Shown here: positions 48,293 to 59,560 of the stretch, one piece after another
Numbering within the stretch: position 1 is the stretch's first letter
How the letters are laid out: every line of letters starts with the position of its first letter
Origin: Antilocapra americana
Lineage: Eukaryota; Chordata; Mammalia; Artiodactyla; Antilocapridae
Reading direction: 5' to 3'
Assembly: GCA_007570785.1 (NCBI GenBank)
Contig: ML661900.1
Location: 7,441,570-7,505,569 of the forward strand
DNA length: 64,000 nucleotides
Notes under the pieces: model-generated
What the model saw: the letters and a program-made list of their open reading frames with translations, nothing else
What the model was told of the DNA's origin: nothing
Databases searched by the model: none
Position numbers and translations under genes: made by a program

Positions 48293-50798
48293 AAGTATGT
48301 ATTCAACACATATATGTTGGGCATGTTTTCTAAACCATGCCCCGTATAATAAAGTTGTAACAAATAATGAGTAAAAGGGAGGGAAGACCAATAAAGAGAG
48401 GGTAAGTATAGAATGGGGTAAGCATAAGAATTATATGGTGAGAGGGACAGGCTGTCCTAGAGGAAAGAAAAGCTAAACATTGCAAAGTTCAGATGAAGGA
48501 TAGTTCTTTCATTTAGCATCTGCTACAATTCTACCTTGCATCATATTGTGATTAAAAGAGTTAATTTAATTTCTCTCATGACAGGAAATATTCTCCTCCC
48601 AGGAAGAGTTAACCTCAGTTCTCATAAGGACGTAATTCCAAAGAATAAATCTCAAGGAAATGTTCTCAATAATGGATGTCCCTTCCTCAAATAAACACAG
48701 CTATTTAGTGTCTATAGTCTTTCAGGTTTTGCTCATCTTTTTCTAACCCTCTCACATAAAAGGCTCTGCAGCATGGGCCCAGAATCTGACTTTCAGCTCT
48801 ATCTGTGTTCCCATCTACCTTTCTGTAAGTAAGCTTCAAAGAGAGGTCTAATTTCAGACGTACAGTGTGTTCAAACCTGTAGTTCCAGATAAGGATTCTC
48901 CCTGTTACATAATGCATTTTAAAATGAGAGCAAAAAGCCCATGTCAGTTTTGGATTTTCACTACTTGGCTCTGAGTATTCTTGAGGGCTTAAAGTGAAGG
49001 AGATCAGGGTTTGTGCGCCACAGTAATTAGTGCTGGTGGCAGTGAGACTCATAGCACTGTTGATGAAAAGAAACCATAATTTCTGTTAAACTCCTTAGGG
49101 TCTTTTTTCTGAAAGGGAGCCTTGCTATGTTTCTTTTTAAAGCTTGGATCAAATAACTTAAGCAGACGCTATGACAATACTATTTGAAGGAAAGAAACCT
49201 ATGGTATGACTCACTCACCCACCAAAAGAGACTCACTCTATACACCTACTTTTTCCTTGGCTTTACTTTCTGAGTCCTCTGAGTCAAAGCCTTTGAAAAT
49301 CAGTCTGCATGTCAAATCCCCGTGAAAATCTACTTGCACACATCTTTCCTGCTCATCCTTGTCCATTTCACCTTTTTCAGTGTGGGCTGAGTTATTAACA
49401 ATTTCGTGATTCATTAATAAGGTCCACATTTACCAGAAATTTCATTTTTCTCTCCAAGTTACTACTGCTTTAGTGCCCCATCACTTCATTTGCTGAAGAC
49501 TAAGAGAAAACTCCTTTATCCTCAGAATTTTACAAATCTTCCAGTTCATCTCAACTCTCCTCCCTGAGAACCTCGGTTACTGAAGAGACAAACTTGCATA
49601 TCAAGGTCAGAAAACTGTCCTTAGCAGCTTCTACTCTATTATACAAAATCACCTGATTTCATTTGCCCTTGAGAGTACTGGGGAATTTTTTAATTGAGTA
49701 GAGGTACTCTTAAAGAATTAAATTTGGTGCTCATATCATATCCAAATACCACTGCAAATAACAGACATACTGCCTGCCACAGAGTAGGTTTACTGAATGA
49801 GTGCTTGAAAAGATTGTAGAACTACTGTCTGAGATTATCTGGTTGTGCAATATTTTATTCAAAAAGTTTTTATTGAACAGTTGCATAGCAGGCATAGACG
49901 CAATGTGCACTGTGACCTCAAATCCATCATCCTGCCTCCAAGCTGAAAAGTAGCTTTGTCATTTTTAGAAAGATGAAAATTTGTATTTCAGACATAGTTC
50001 ATCTTGCAAAGTATGTCTGATTCTAAAAAAAAAAAAAGTATGAAAATGTCCCTTTATTTTGTAATTCTAGAGACATTTTAAATCAGAAAAAAAACAACTG
50101 CTTAAAAATTATCCTAAAATAAGGTAATTCTACAATTCCACTTACATATGAGGAGACTGAGGACTAAACTAAACTTATCTAAGCTAAAGAGGGCAGTTAT
50201 AAATACCTTTTCTTGTGAGGTAAGGTGAAAAGGAAAGTTACAAGGTAATAACTCTTATCCTTTCCTCTCAATATTAGGCTGTCTCTGTGAATCCTTTCTT
50301 CTTATTAATAGTTTTCTAGTTAATCAAATAATTCCCCATATTTGTCATCTATTATTTTAGAAATGTTAGTGTAACTGCAGGTTCTCATTGATTCTGCTAC
50401 CCTAAAATGGGACTATACCTGTCTTTCCATAAACCTCTGGGCATTCTCTCCAAGAAAAATATTCTAGATTTTAACCATTATTATTATTAGGTTTTTATTT
50501 ATGTATTACTTGATTCTAAACACATTTCACTGTGTCTTTCAGCAGAGGTGAAAACTAATAAGAAACCATAATTTATTGAATGAAAGCAGTTCATCCATTT
50601 GAGGACAATTAACTAACTCCTTTTTAGCATTCCATTTTTCCAGTTAATTTATCTCAATTACTTTGCTTCTTTGTGTGATAACTTGTTGATACATTTTTGA
50701 CCCAGAGTGAATGCTTATTAAATGGGACTAATGTATTAATATTATTTCCCTTTACCAAATATTTCTAAGACATTTCGTTCATGAATATCAACAAAGAA
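48293..50798. other. Unique AT-rich DNA, possible MIR traces
   Basis: No gene is recognised. Faint MIR/L2-like text occurs near 49740-49930 but is too decayed to assign. Confidence 0.45.
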
Positions 50799-50799
50799 T

Positions 50800-51045
50800 G
50801 AGAGAAACAGGGCATGCACTGGGAGTCTGTTATACAGCAGCAACATTTTAGTTATGTCGTCACATTTAACCCTCATGGTATCATAGCGAAAATTGCTTCT
50901 GGAAGCTTTAAATTTTGAAACACGAGAACAGTGGGGCCCAGCAAGGTTCAACAGCTGGTCCAATGACACACAGTTAATGAGAGGTGGGTACAAGATACAA
51001 GTCCAAGTCTGATGGTAACAAAGCCTATTATCTTTCCAACACAGT
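50800..51045 (-). repeat. MIR SINE
   Basis: 'cacatttaaccctcatggta', 'gcccagcaaggttcaacagc', 'tccaatgacacacagttaat' are antisense MIR in consensus order. Confidence 0.6.
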
Positions 51046-51444
51046 ACTCTGACTCACAGGCAAATGAGAAAACAAATCCCCTCTAGAGATGAGCTCTGGT
51101 GTCTGGAAAGATTAAATGACATACAGCAAAGGGACACTTTGAGTCACGGAGAGCCAGGTGCCATTCCTGTGCTCTGGACTGAGGTCTGCCTTCAATGTGT
51201 CCTTAAAGCCCAATCCTCCATAGGGAACCATGTTTTCCATCTGTGTGTTGAGAGCTTCCCACTCAGGAAAGGTTCCAGATTGACATCTGGCAATTTAAAG
51301 TTCCCCTAGAGTTATATAGGATGAGAATCTGGCTTATATTTTCTTTTCCCAACACAGCGGCTCATCATGACTCGGCTATCACTGGCTGTCGCAGTGGTTG
51401 GCAGGCCTGGTGTGTGCAGGAAGTCGAGGCGACAGAGCCAGGGT

Positions 51445-51610
51445 GCCTCAGTGGTTAAGGATGAGAACAGAGGGCCCAAGCGCTGCCACCAACTCCAACT
51501 CCTGCTTTAGGCAGTCACTTAACCTCTCTCTGCCCAGTCCTCTCATCTGTAAAATGGAAAAAGGAATACTGATAAAAATCCTCAGAGAAGCTATGAGGCA
51601 GAACTCCTCC
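51445..51610 (+). repeat. MIR SINE
   Basis: 'gtgcctcagtggttaaggat', 'ggcagtcacttaacctctct', 'ctcatctgtaaaatgg' follow the sense MIR consensus. Confidence 0.75.
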
Positions 51611-52373
51611 ACAATTAACACACAGAAAGGACAATGGGAAAGTTTAAAACCATTTCAGTGTGAGATCATTTGGTATAAATGTCATTAAAATGATTACTGT
51701 TTGGCAATACTGGTCCAGCAAGTCTTCAGTATAGCACTGGCTGCTGTGTGTAGCCAGCCTTTTAGGAACTGCTGAGGCAAGAACTGCTTTGTGGAGATTT
51801 TGAAGGACAATAATAGAAATATATCAAATTTTAAAAATGTGCACTAGATCCTCTATTCTCCTGCTTTCTAAAATCTTCTTGATGCCATTTTCTATGTCTT
51901 CTTTAAGTTTTGCATGACCCATACTATCTACATTAGAGTCTGCATCAAAGAAACTATCAGTTGAGAGTCACTAATCATGAAATGGTTCAATGAAGCAACG
52001 GTTCAAGGCCAAGAGAAACTATAATGAAAGGTCCTTGGGACTTTACCTTTTGGATAGAATGGCTAATGGCTTTGACTTTCCTTGTATTACATGGAAATAA
52101 TCCCTAATGCCAAGTTGTTAAGAGGTTTCATATTTCTATTTTCCAGTTTCTTTGGGCTCTCTAAATATGCAGTCAGTTACACAGGTTTATAGCTGGGCAA
52201 ACACCCAATAAAGCTTTACTGGACCCTCAAGCTCATAAGAAAGTGACCATCCACACCTGTCCATGCCTGGGTGGAGTCCTCCTTTACCACTTTGCTTCTC
52301 CCATCTATGTGAGAAATGAGACTTGTTCTCCATAAGATGTGGTTCATATGCTATGACTGCACTTTGGACCCTC

Positions 52374-52390
52374 TTTTTTTTTTTTTTTTT
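52374..52390. repeat. T17 homopolymer
   Basis: Seventeen consecutive T. No SINE body is recognised on either side. Confidence 0.9.
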
Positions 52391-52479
52391 AAGTCAAGGT
52401 AATGAAAGAAAGAAAAAGTGAGGGCTGTTTAATAAATGCTGCCACGGCCCAAAAATGTGTTATGCAGTACTGTGCTACT

Positions 52480-52632
52480 GAGAAGGGTTGGGGGTCGCAG
52501 GCCACTTGCATAGGTATCACCTGGAAGTTGTATTCAGTCCCACCGAGAATTTCAGAATCAGAATCCTTGGTCTAACAAGATCTCCAGGTCATTTGTACGT
52601 ATATGAAGAGCGAGAAGCACTGGTCTAGGACC
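52480..52632 (+). repeat. MER5A-like hAT-Charlie element
   Basis: 'taggtatcacctggaagttg', 'atttcagaatcagaatcctt', 'aacaagatctccaggtcatt', 'gcactggtctagg' run in MER5A order up to the degraded terminal repeat. Confidence 0.7.
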
Positions 52633-52727
52633 TGGGTTTTAGGATAATTAGGAAAGGTTAAGATTACAATTAAAAACCAACTGCCTTTGCAGTTAGCAGT
52701 TAGTATTGAGCCCCATCATTACTACTG

Positions 52728-52936
52728 AGACGTGCGCACACATGCTCAGTCATGTCCAACTCTTTGCGACCACATGGACTGCAGCCTGCCAGTTTCCACT
52801 ATCCATCGGATTCTCCAGGCAAGAATACTGGAGTGGATTACCATTTCCTTCTCTACGGGATCTTCCCAACACAGGGATTAAACCCTTGTCTCCTGCATCT
52901 CCTGCATTCTTTACCACTGAGCCACCTGGGAAGCCC
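52728..52936 (-). repeat. Bov-tA SINE with target-site duplication
   Basis: Antisense copy ('ccaactctttgcgaccacat', 'ggcaagaatactggagtgga', 'gagccacctgggaagcc'). It is flanked by CATTACTACTG (52717-52727) and CATTACTCCTG (52937-52947), an 11-bp duplication with one mismatch. Confidence 0.93.
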
Positions 52937-52947
52937 CATTACTCCTG

Positions 52948-53168
52948 GAGCTTGGTCTCATATATCAAATTGTTCACTCTTGTTGTCTGAGATATTGTGA
53001 AGAGCCTGGAAACTAATAAGGCATAAAGACCGTCTTCCCACCTGTGCAGTTTTGATCACCTCCCCCCCCACTCTTCGTATTTCTGCTCTGATATTTGAGG
53101 ATTTCTCCATATATACCCGATGCTACTCTCCCCTCTTTCCTAGGTAAATAAGAGGCCAAAGTGTCTCC
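52948..53168. other. Unique DNA, no feature seen
   Basis: A short C-run near 53060 is the only notable item. Confidence 0.5.
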
Positions 53169-53783
53169 CTAGCTTCCAATCCTCTCTTCTGTCTCACCTG
53201 CATCAAACTGACAACTCTCTGAAGAGCTCAGACTAGTTTTCTTTATAAATAACCCTGAGTCCTTTAGACTTGTCATAAGAGGAGGGAGAAAGAAGCTGCA
53301 GAACTCTCTAACTAGCTTACTTTGGCTCCTGGATGCCAAGGCAGATGTTACAAATGACACAACATCTCTGCTCAGGGCCTCAGTGTGGAAATTACTCAGC
53401 AGAGCAGACATGGGCCTTTCTGTTTTACTGCCAGTTATGAGCTTGTGAATAGCACACCACACTGCCCTGATTAGTGGATGCTTTCCCTCCCTCCTCATAA
53501 TCGCAGGGACTGGAGCAGAATGATAAGACGAGCCCTCATGATAGAGCTGGAGGTGTGGGGCTGCCCTCTCCCTTCTCCTCTTTTGTTGTGCTTTCCTTAA
53601 TGCAGACAACCCTTTGAAGTGTGATTTTTTTTTTCTTCTTTTTCTTTTGATTTTGACCGACTCACCTGAGCCATCAGAAGCTCCATATTTCCAAAATAGT
53701 TCCCTCGTCACTGTCCTGACTGAGGCTTGAAAGCACCCGTGGGAGAGCTTCGATGTTCGTGCACAGCTGTTGGGTTGTACCAT
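53169..53783 (-). other. Long unrecognised open reading frame (204 codons from ATG)
   Basis: This is the longest open frame in the window. It stays open upstream to 53840, but the first true ATG is at 53783-53781. Its context is good: G at -3 and G at +4. The product would be basic, with a Lys/Arg-rich block around residues 44-75 containing Lys-Arg-Lys-Arg-Arg-Lys-Lys-Lys, and a Ser-rich C-terminus. Part of the basic block is the antisense of a T/C-rich tract (53627-53650), so it may be a composition effect. I recognise no domain, signal peptide or membrane segment and no exon borders. The stretch is free of recognisable repeats. It may be a chance frame in conserved non-coding DNA. It is reported without a function. 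Confidence 0.25.
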
Positions 53784-53840
53784 TCCCTGCTGCCTACCAG
53801 GAAATGGTGGGTCTCCTATTGTACTGCAATGAATAATCAC

Positions 53841-54860
53841 CTTAATTTTTATTAGAGGTTTATCTGCAGACCTTGCCTAACTTTTCTGAAAAGCCTGAGG
53901 GAATTTGCCAGTTGATTAAGAGTCCTGTTAGTATAGCTGAGGGATTTCTTCTGGGAAGCTCATCCAAGATTTCAACTCTGTCCTTTTCTCTTTTTTTGAG
54001 TATGCAGGCAAGGGCGGATGAGTGAGCAAGAGAGGCTGTCTGGGCTGGAGCTCACAGTGCTCAGGTGTGTATGACTCATTTTCTTTGGATCCCGGTGGTA
54101 TAGAGCTCTGACTCTAACCTTCCTTGACTTACTGAAGGGCACAGAAGAAAAACAAGTGGGAAGTGGCTGCATTAAGGTTCTGAGAAGAGGGCACAGATGC
54201 TGTCTGGTAATGGACGATTTACCCTGTCTGTGTGATTAGGTACAGAGTTAACCTGTTAAGCAGTGTCGGACTATTTCTTTTACGATAATGAGCGTGCATC
54301 TAATCTTAAATATACACAGCTCAGAAATGTGATCTTTCGATGTGTAATTCTAAAAGAGAAAATAGTTCTTGAGTCCTTTACAATGATGAAGACTTACTTT
54401 AAACCAGAGAAGAAAACTGCTTTCATCTTGAATTGCTAACTGTGATCAATTGGTAGTGGTACTGGAGTTCTGTGCTGAGAAGAATATTGAAGCAACCTCA
54501 GGGCTCATGGAAAAGAAAACTATGGTAAATTACACAGAAGGGAATAGCATCATTGTACCTCATGCTTTCTCTATACCATTCATACATATTCTAACTCTTA
54601 ATTCATTACTGTTTGGAAGAAAAAGAAAATCTCCAACTACTGAGAGACAGCTAGCTCTGATCAACTCATAGGCGTTTTATTATTTCAAGATACAGGGTTA
54701 CTGGGCGGGGGGGGGGGGGGTACAGGGTTTATTGGATAGACCAAAGCAGCTTGCCTGGATAAATGTTAACAGCCTATTCTAACTATACTATACTGTTTGA
54801 ACAAAACTATGCCATTTTCTTTTTTTGTTGTTCTGTTCTCATATTCCTCTGGATTTGGTG
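53841..54860. other. Unique DNA with a G14 run
   Basis: No gene is recognised. The stretch is repeat-free and ends in a G homopolymer at 54707-54720. Confidence 0.5.
54707..54720 (+). repeat. G14 homopolymer between TACAGGGTT copies
   Basis: Fourteen consecutive G, preceded by GGGC. TACAGGGTT occurs on both sides (54691-54699 and 54721-54729). Confidence 0.93.
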
Positions 54861-54861
54861 T

Positions 54862-54960
54862 TAGAAGTCTCAGGCTAAAACTGCATGACTGTGGACTAGT
54901 CCCTCAACTTCTCTAAGCTTCAACTGCTTCTTGTGAAGGCAGATGGAAAGTACAGATATG
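54862..54960 (+). repeat. MIR fragment
   Basis: 'gactgtggactagtccctca', 'acttctctaagcttcaactg' fit the sense MIR core, diverged. Confidence 0.55.
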
Positions 54961-55763
54961 TCAATAAAGTCACAGTAGAAGTCACTAGACATGAATAGTC
55001 TCAAAAGACTTGTGAGAAGGGAAAGGAGGAAAACAGGATGGACTTAGCTTCAGCATAACATAGATACTGAGTAAATAGCAGTTTTGTTTGAATCCTACTA
55101 GTCTCCTTATGAAATGGAAACATCAAAATATATGGAAAAGCAAATGATTTTAGTTGTAGGATGGGTGTTAAATATTCAGAAAGAATATGGGCATTTATGT
55201 GTGGACTAGGTCCCTCTAATGATGGGAACAGATGCACATAAATGGTTTATTCTCTAATATTTGTGAGTAAATATGTAACTCTCTGGAGTCACATAGAGTT
55301 TCTGATATGGTATATCTTTTCTTTTAATGTCTATAGGCAAAGTCTCTCCTCTAGTTAATACTGAATAGACACATAAATGTACCAATATTGTTTTTACATA
55401 TATGAGTGAGTAGGCAGTGACTGTTGATAAAGTTTGCTGTAAAAGATCATCTATAAAGAAGAAAACTAAGAAAGCTAAAGCAATGAATTTGGTTAAGTTT
55501 CTTCAACCAAACTGAGATAAAAATGAAAATGATGAAAGTAAGGAAACGGATGTTTATAGAACAGATATCTTCTCCATTAAGAATAACTAAAACCTAAGTA
55601 CTGTCAAGACAGGGTGATAGTGTTTATCCAGGCAAGCATAACCTTGATAGATAACTTTCCATCCTTTCTTCCTGCTGGTGGACCATCTCAGATGTCCTGG
55701 GCTTCAGTTCCTAGGTAACGCTTCTTCCCATTGCACACATCTCTCACTTCCAGAAAAGGTCTG
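54961..55763. other. Unique AT-rich DNA, no feature seen
   Basis: No gene or repeat recognised. Confidence 0.5.
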
Positions 55764-55764
55764 A

Positions 55765-55925
55765 AGGACAATTCTTGCTTTGACACTTACCAACTTTGTG
55801 ATCTTGGGGGAGTGTCTTAACATCTTTCTTACCTCATATCCCTCACTTATAAAATGGAGATAATAATAAGTATTATCACGCTCATCTTCTGGTGAGGCTT
55901 GAATGAAATATATTTGAAACTCAAA
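55765..55925 (+). repeat. MIR SINE
   Basis: 'cttaccaactttgtgatctt', 'cctcacttataaaatggaga', 'taataataagtatta', 'ggtgaggcttgaatgaaa' follow the sense MIR consensus. Confidence 0.78.
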
Positions 55926-55963
55926 AAATTTGTGGCACAAAAACGTTAGCTTCTCTCTTCATG

Positions 55964-56172
55964 TTCAGTTCAGTTGCTCAGTCGTGTCCGATTCTTTGAG
56001 ACCCATGAACTGCAGCATGCCAGGCTTCCCTGTCCACACCAACTGCCAGAGCATGCTCAGACTCATGTCCATATCCACTGAGTCGGTGACACCATCCAAC
56101 TATCTCATCCTCTGTCATTCCCTTATCCTCCTGCCTTCGATCCTTCCCTGCATCAGGGTCTTTTTAAATGAG
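55964..56172 (-). repeat. BovB 3'-end fragment
   Basis: Antisense copy beginning at the tail ('gttcagttgctcagtcgtgt') and running to 'ctgcatcagggtctttttaa'. Confidence 0.92.
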
Positions 56173-56376
56173 TTTTCAAGGTAATAATAGCATTAACTTC
56201 AACCTGAACACCTCAATACATGAACACTGGATGGGGTCCATCAGAGGTTCTCTAGGTACAGTCTGCAGACCCCTAGATTTCTGATGCCCTTCCAGGTCTG
56301 TGAGGTCAAAATATTTTCAAAGTAATACTAAGGTGTTATTTGCCTTTGTCACTTTATTGCTTTTGCACAGATAATA

Positions 56377-56392
56377 CAAAGGCAGTGATGGG
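56377..56392 (+). repeat. 16-bp flanking repeat, left copy
   Basis: CAAAGGCAGTGATGGG, repeated with one mismatch (CAAAGGCAGTGGTGGG) at 56990-57005. The two copies bracket the unidentified insert. Confidence 0.85.
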
Positions 56393-56989
56393 TAACTTCT
56401 ACGTCCTGTTTCCATATCACTGTTCATTCTAACACCACCAAAAAAACTGAACAGACCGAAATATCAACTCTTCTTGGCTCTCAAAGAGAGGTCAGGACAC
56501 AAGCCCCAAGACTGGAGAGACAGATGAATACAAGGAGTCACAGAGCAGAGACTCAGAGCAGAAAATGCAGCAGAAAGCAGTGCTGGAGTAGAAAAACCTG
56601 GACTGTAATTGATGAACTGCTGGAGGCTGAGTGTGAACAAGTTCTGAGAGCTAAAACTCCAGGAGGACCATAGGAGCAGCTTCACAGTTTTGTAAGTTCT
56701 ACCTTAAGCAGGTTCCCACAGTAAATAAAAATCTTTTTATACTTCTTACAGGGTAGGGGTGGGGAAAAGGAATCATTTTGAAATAGAACACTCTCTGTTT
56801 AACAAGGCCTCAAGAGAAACTAGTTAACCAGAACCCAACCTGACAGGGTTAGGTCACGAGAGCATGACTGATCTAGAGGAAATGGAATACCCACTTCCAG
56901 CACACTCTAACCATCCTATCCCACTTACAGGGGAGAGGAAAAAACTGAGAAACACTTGTGAAATTCACAGTCCACAGGTATAGTGTCAC
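56393..56989. mobile_element. Unidentified 597-bp insert in the hAT fossil
   Basis: The transposon reads on from one side to the other across this segment, and a 16-bp repeat flanks it, so it looks like an insertion. It has no poly-A or poly-T end and no TG...CA ends. On the minus strand a TATA-like 'gtataaaaag' (near 56734-56743) lies mid-element, which would suit an LTR. I cannot name the family. Confidence 0.5.
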
Positions 56990-57681
56990 CAAAGGCAGTG
57001 GTGGGAAAAACTGCTATCATCTATGATGGATCAACACAGCACTGTCAAAATATACTAGTAGTTATTGTATTCTTTACCAATATAACCTCAACGTTTTTGA
57101 AAAGTTTGTAAAAATTAGCAATTTTATTAAATCTCAATTTACGAATACATATCTAATGAATATTTCTATCATGAAATGAGAAATAGGAATAAAGCATATT
57201 TACTGTACATGAAAGTAAAATGGCTGTCTCAAGAAAAAGTACCAGTTTTTGAGTTGCAAACTGAACTAGCTACCATTTTCATGAAATATTTATTTTTAAA
57301 ACACTTCAAAGAAAGACTGACAAATTTATGTATTTGTCATTCATTTTTCTAAAATTAAGTGAGTTTGTTTCTTCAAGGAAAATAACTTTCAGCATTTGTT
57401 GCAAGCTATAACATTCAAGCTTTCATATGATAATTAGAACTGTGGGAAAAGTTTATTCATTATTACAAACTTGGCACTTTCTCTATATGTTAAGACTTTT
57501 CTCCTAAGAATAGTGATGAAATTAATAAATGTGGTATGATTGTTTCCTGTTGCATGACAAAAATGTATCAATATTTAGAAGGTTTATATAACGAAAAAAT
57601 AAGATTTCACAAATAAATGCCTGCCATTACAACAATGTACATAGGTAAAGAAATACACAAAGTGTAAGACAAGCTAATGTA

Positions 57682-58611
57682 CTACCTCAGATATGCAGAT
57701 GACACCACCCTTATGGCAGAAAGTGAAGAAGAACTAAAGAGCCTCTTGATGAAAGTGAAAGAGGAGAGTAAAAATGTTGGCTTAAAGTTCAACATTCAGA
57801 AAACTAAGATCATGGCATCCAGTTCCATCACTTCATGGCAAATAGATGTGGAAACAGTGGAAACAATGGCTCGCTTTATTTTTCTGGGCTCCAAAATCTG
57901 CAGATGGTGACTGCAGCCACGAAATTAAAAGATGCTTACTCCTTGGCAGGAAAGTCATGACCAACCTAGACAGCTTATTAAAAAGCAGAGACATTACTTT
58001 GCTAACCAAGGTCAAGGCTATGGTTTTTCCAGTAGTCATTTAGGATGTGAGAGTTGGACTATAAAGAAAGCTGAGCACCAAAAAATTGATGCTTTTGAAC
58101 TGTGGTGTTGGAGAAGTCTCTTGAGAGTCCGTTGGACTGCAAGGAGATCCAACCAGTCCATCCTAAAGGAAATCAGTCCTGAGGGTTCACTGGAAGGACT
58201 GATGTTGAAGCTGAAACTCCAATACTTTGGTCACCTGATGTGAAGAATTGACTCATTGGAAAAGACCCTGATGCTAGGAAAGATTGAAGGCAGGAGGAGC
58301 AAGGGATGACAGAGGATGAGATGGTTGGATGGCATCACTGACTCGATGGACATGGGTTTGGGTGGACTCCAGGAGTTGGTGATAGACAGGGAGGTCTGGC
58401 ATGCTGCGGTTTATGGGGTCACAAAGAGTCGAACATGACTGAGCAACTGAACTGAACTGAATTTCTATTTCCATTGATATTGCGCAAGTCAGAAATGATC
58501 AGAGATTGGAAAGAAGCTGCAATGCTGGGACAGAGACCACCTATGAGACCAAGTGATTCATGGGGTCGCAAAGAGTGGGACATGACTGAGTGACTGAACT
58601 GAACTGAATTG
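57682..58611 (+). repeat. BovB 3' part plus extra 3' segment and second BovB tail
   Basis: It starts inside the reverse-transcriptase palm, with the Tyr-Ala-Asp-Asp box ('gatatgcagatgacacc') near its left end, and runs to a first BovB tail at about 58462. About 90 bp of non-BovB DNA follow (58463-58552), then a second, 60-bp BovB 3' tail ending at 58611. AATGTA flanks the whole block (57676-57681 and 58612-58617), and hAT transposon sequence continues on both sides. The reading frame is broken. Confidence 0.88.
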
Positions 58612-58877
58612 AATGTATTTTAAGCTAAAAACACAAAAAATTTGACATGGCTTCAGCTATACTTTAGAAATGACCCACTTTCTGAGGTTCAGTGTAACAC
58701 CAAAGAGCAATATCTACAAATATTTGAAAATGTTATTAAAATACTCTTCTTTTGGCCAATTAAATATTTGTTTGAGACCAATCTTCTTCATGTGTTTCAA
58801 TAAAAACAACATATTTCATCAAATTCAATACAGAAATATACGTGAAAATTCCGAAGTCTTCTGTTAAGATAGACATT

Positions 58878-59096
58878 TGTTGTTGTTTAGTCTCTAAGTC
58901 ATGTGTGACTCTTTTGCAACCCCACAGACTATACCCTGCCAGGCTCCTCCATCCCTGAGATTTCCCAGGCAAGAATACTGGAGTGGTTTGCCATTTCCTC
59001 CTCCAGGGGATCTTTTCAACCCAGGTTTCGAACCCATGCCTCCTGCAGCTCTTGCATTGGCAGGTGGTTTCTTACCATTGAGCTACCAGGGAAGAC
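58878..59096 (-). repeat. Bov-tA SINE with target-site duplication
   Basis: Antisense copy ('gtgtgactcttttgcaaccc', 'ggcaagaatactggagtggt', 'tgagctaccagggaag'). AGACATT flanks it at 58871-58877 and 59097-59103, inside the hAT fossil. Confidence 0.93.
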
Positions 59097-59391
59097 AGAC
59101 ATTAGGATGTGCAAAAAGGCAAAACAAGGTTCATCTTCCCGCTAATTTTTTTGTTTAAAGAAACAGCTTTTTCAAATTAATGTTGACTATAACCTGTAAT
59201 GATTTATTACTGTTCATTAAAAAAATAAAGGTAATAAATTTAAAAAAATTTAATTTCTAAGTATTTCTAATTCAGTAAACAGTTATATATATAACTCTCA
59301 TGGACAAGAGTTCTTTGGTGTCCTCAATGATTTTTAAAATAAAAAAGGACTCTGAGAGAAAGAGATTTGAAGACTTTTGGGCTACACGCTA

Positions 59392-59560
59392 GGTTAGTGT
59401 TTCTCAAATGTCTTCTTCAGCTAACTTCTTCATAAACATCTGGATTTCTTTTTAAAAGGTTAATTTCCCTAGTCCAAGGTCAACTGGATCAGAATCACTA
59501 GGTTGGGCCTATAAATCTGAATTTCAATTAAGCTCTCTTGGGTGAGTCTCTTGCATAATA
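59392..59560 (+). repeat. MER5A-like hAT-Charlie element
   Basis: 'tagtgtttctcaaatgtctt', 'tggatcagaatcactaggtt', 'gggcctataaatctgaattt' follow the MER5A order from terminal repeat to mid-element. Confidence 0.6.

Larger units (their letters stand above)
56242..59380 (+). mobile_element. Fossil hAT-type (Zaphod-like) DNA transposon with nested insertions
   Basis: The left end 'cagaggttctctaggtaca' and 'tgaggtcaaaatattttcaa' match a Zaphod-type terminus. Diverged transposase-region text ('tactagtagttattgtattc', 'gagttgcaaactgaactagc', 'ctttcagcatttgttgcaag') lies at 56990-57676. It resumes at 58612-58870 and at 59104-59380, where 'gttctttggtgtcctcaatg' marks the 3' end. Three insertions break it: an unidentified 597-bp segment, a BovB with an extra tail, and a Bov-tA. 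hAT transposases are DDE enzymes that cut and paste with 8-bp duplications. No open transposase frame remains. The family name rests on recalled consensus, so treat the subfamily as provisional. Confidence 0.65.

Noticed and set aside
53784..53840. Extending the long minus-strand frame to 223 codons
   Set aside because: The first codon would be GTG. In a mammal the first ATG, at 53783, is the reasonable start.
57677..57910. Open frame with a Tyr-Ala-Asp-Asp box that could be taken for a gene
   Set aside because: It is the reverse-transcriptase end of a truncated BovB copy, inserted in a DNA transposon and closed by stops.
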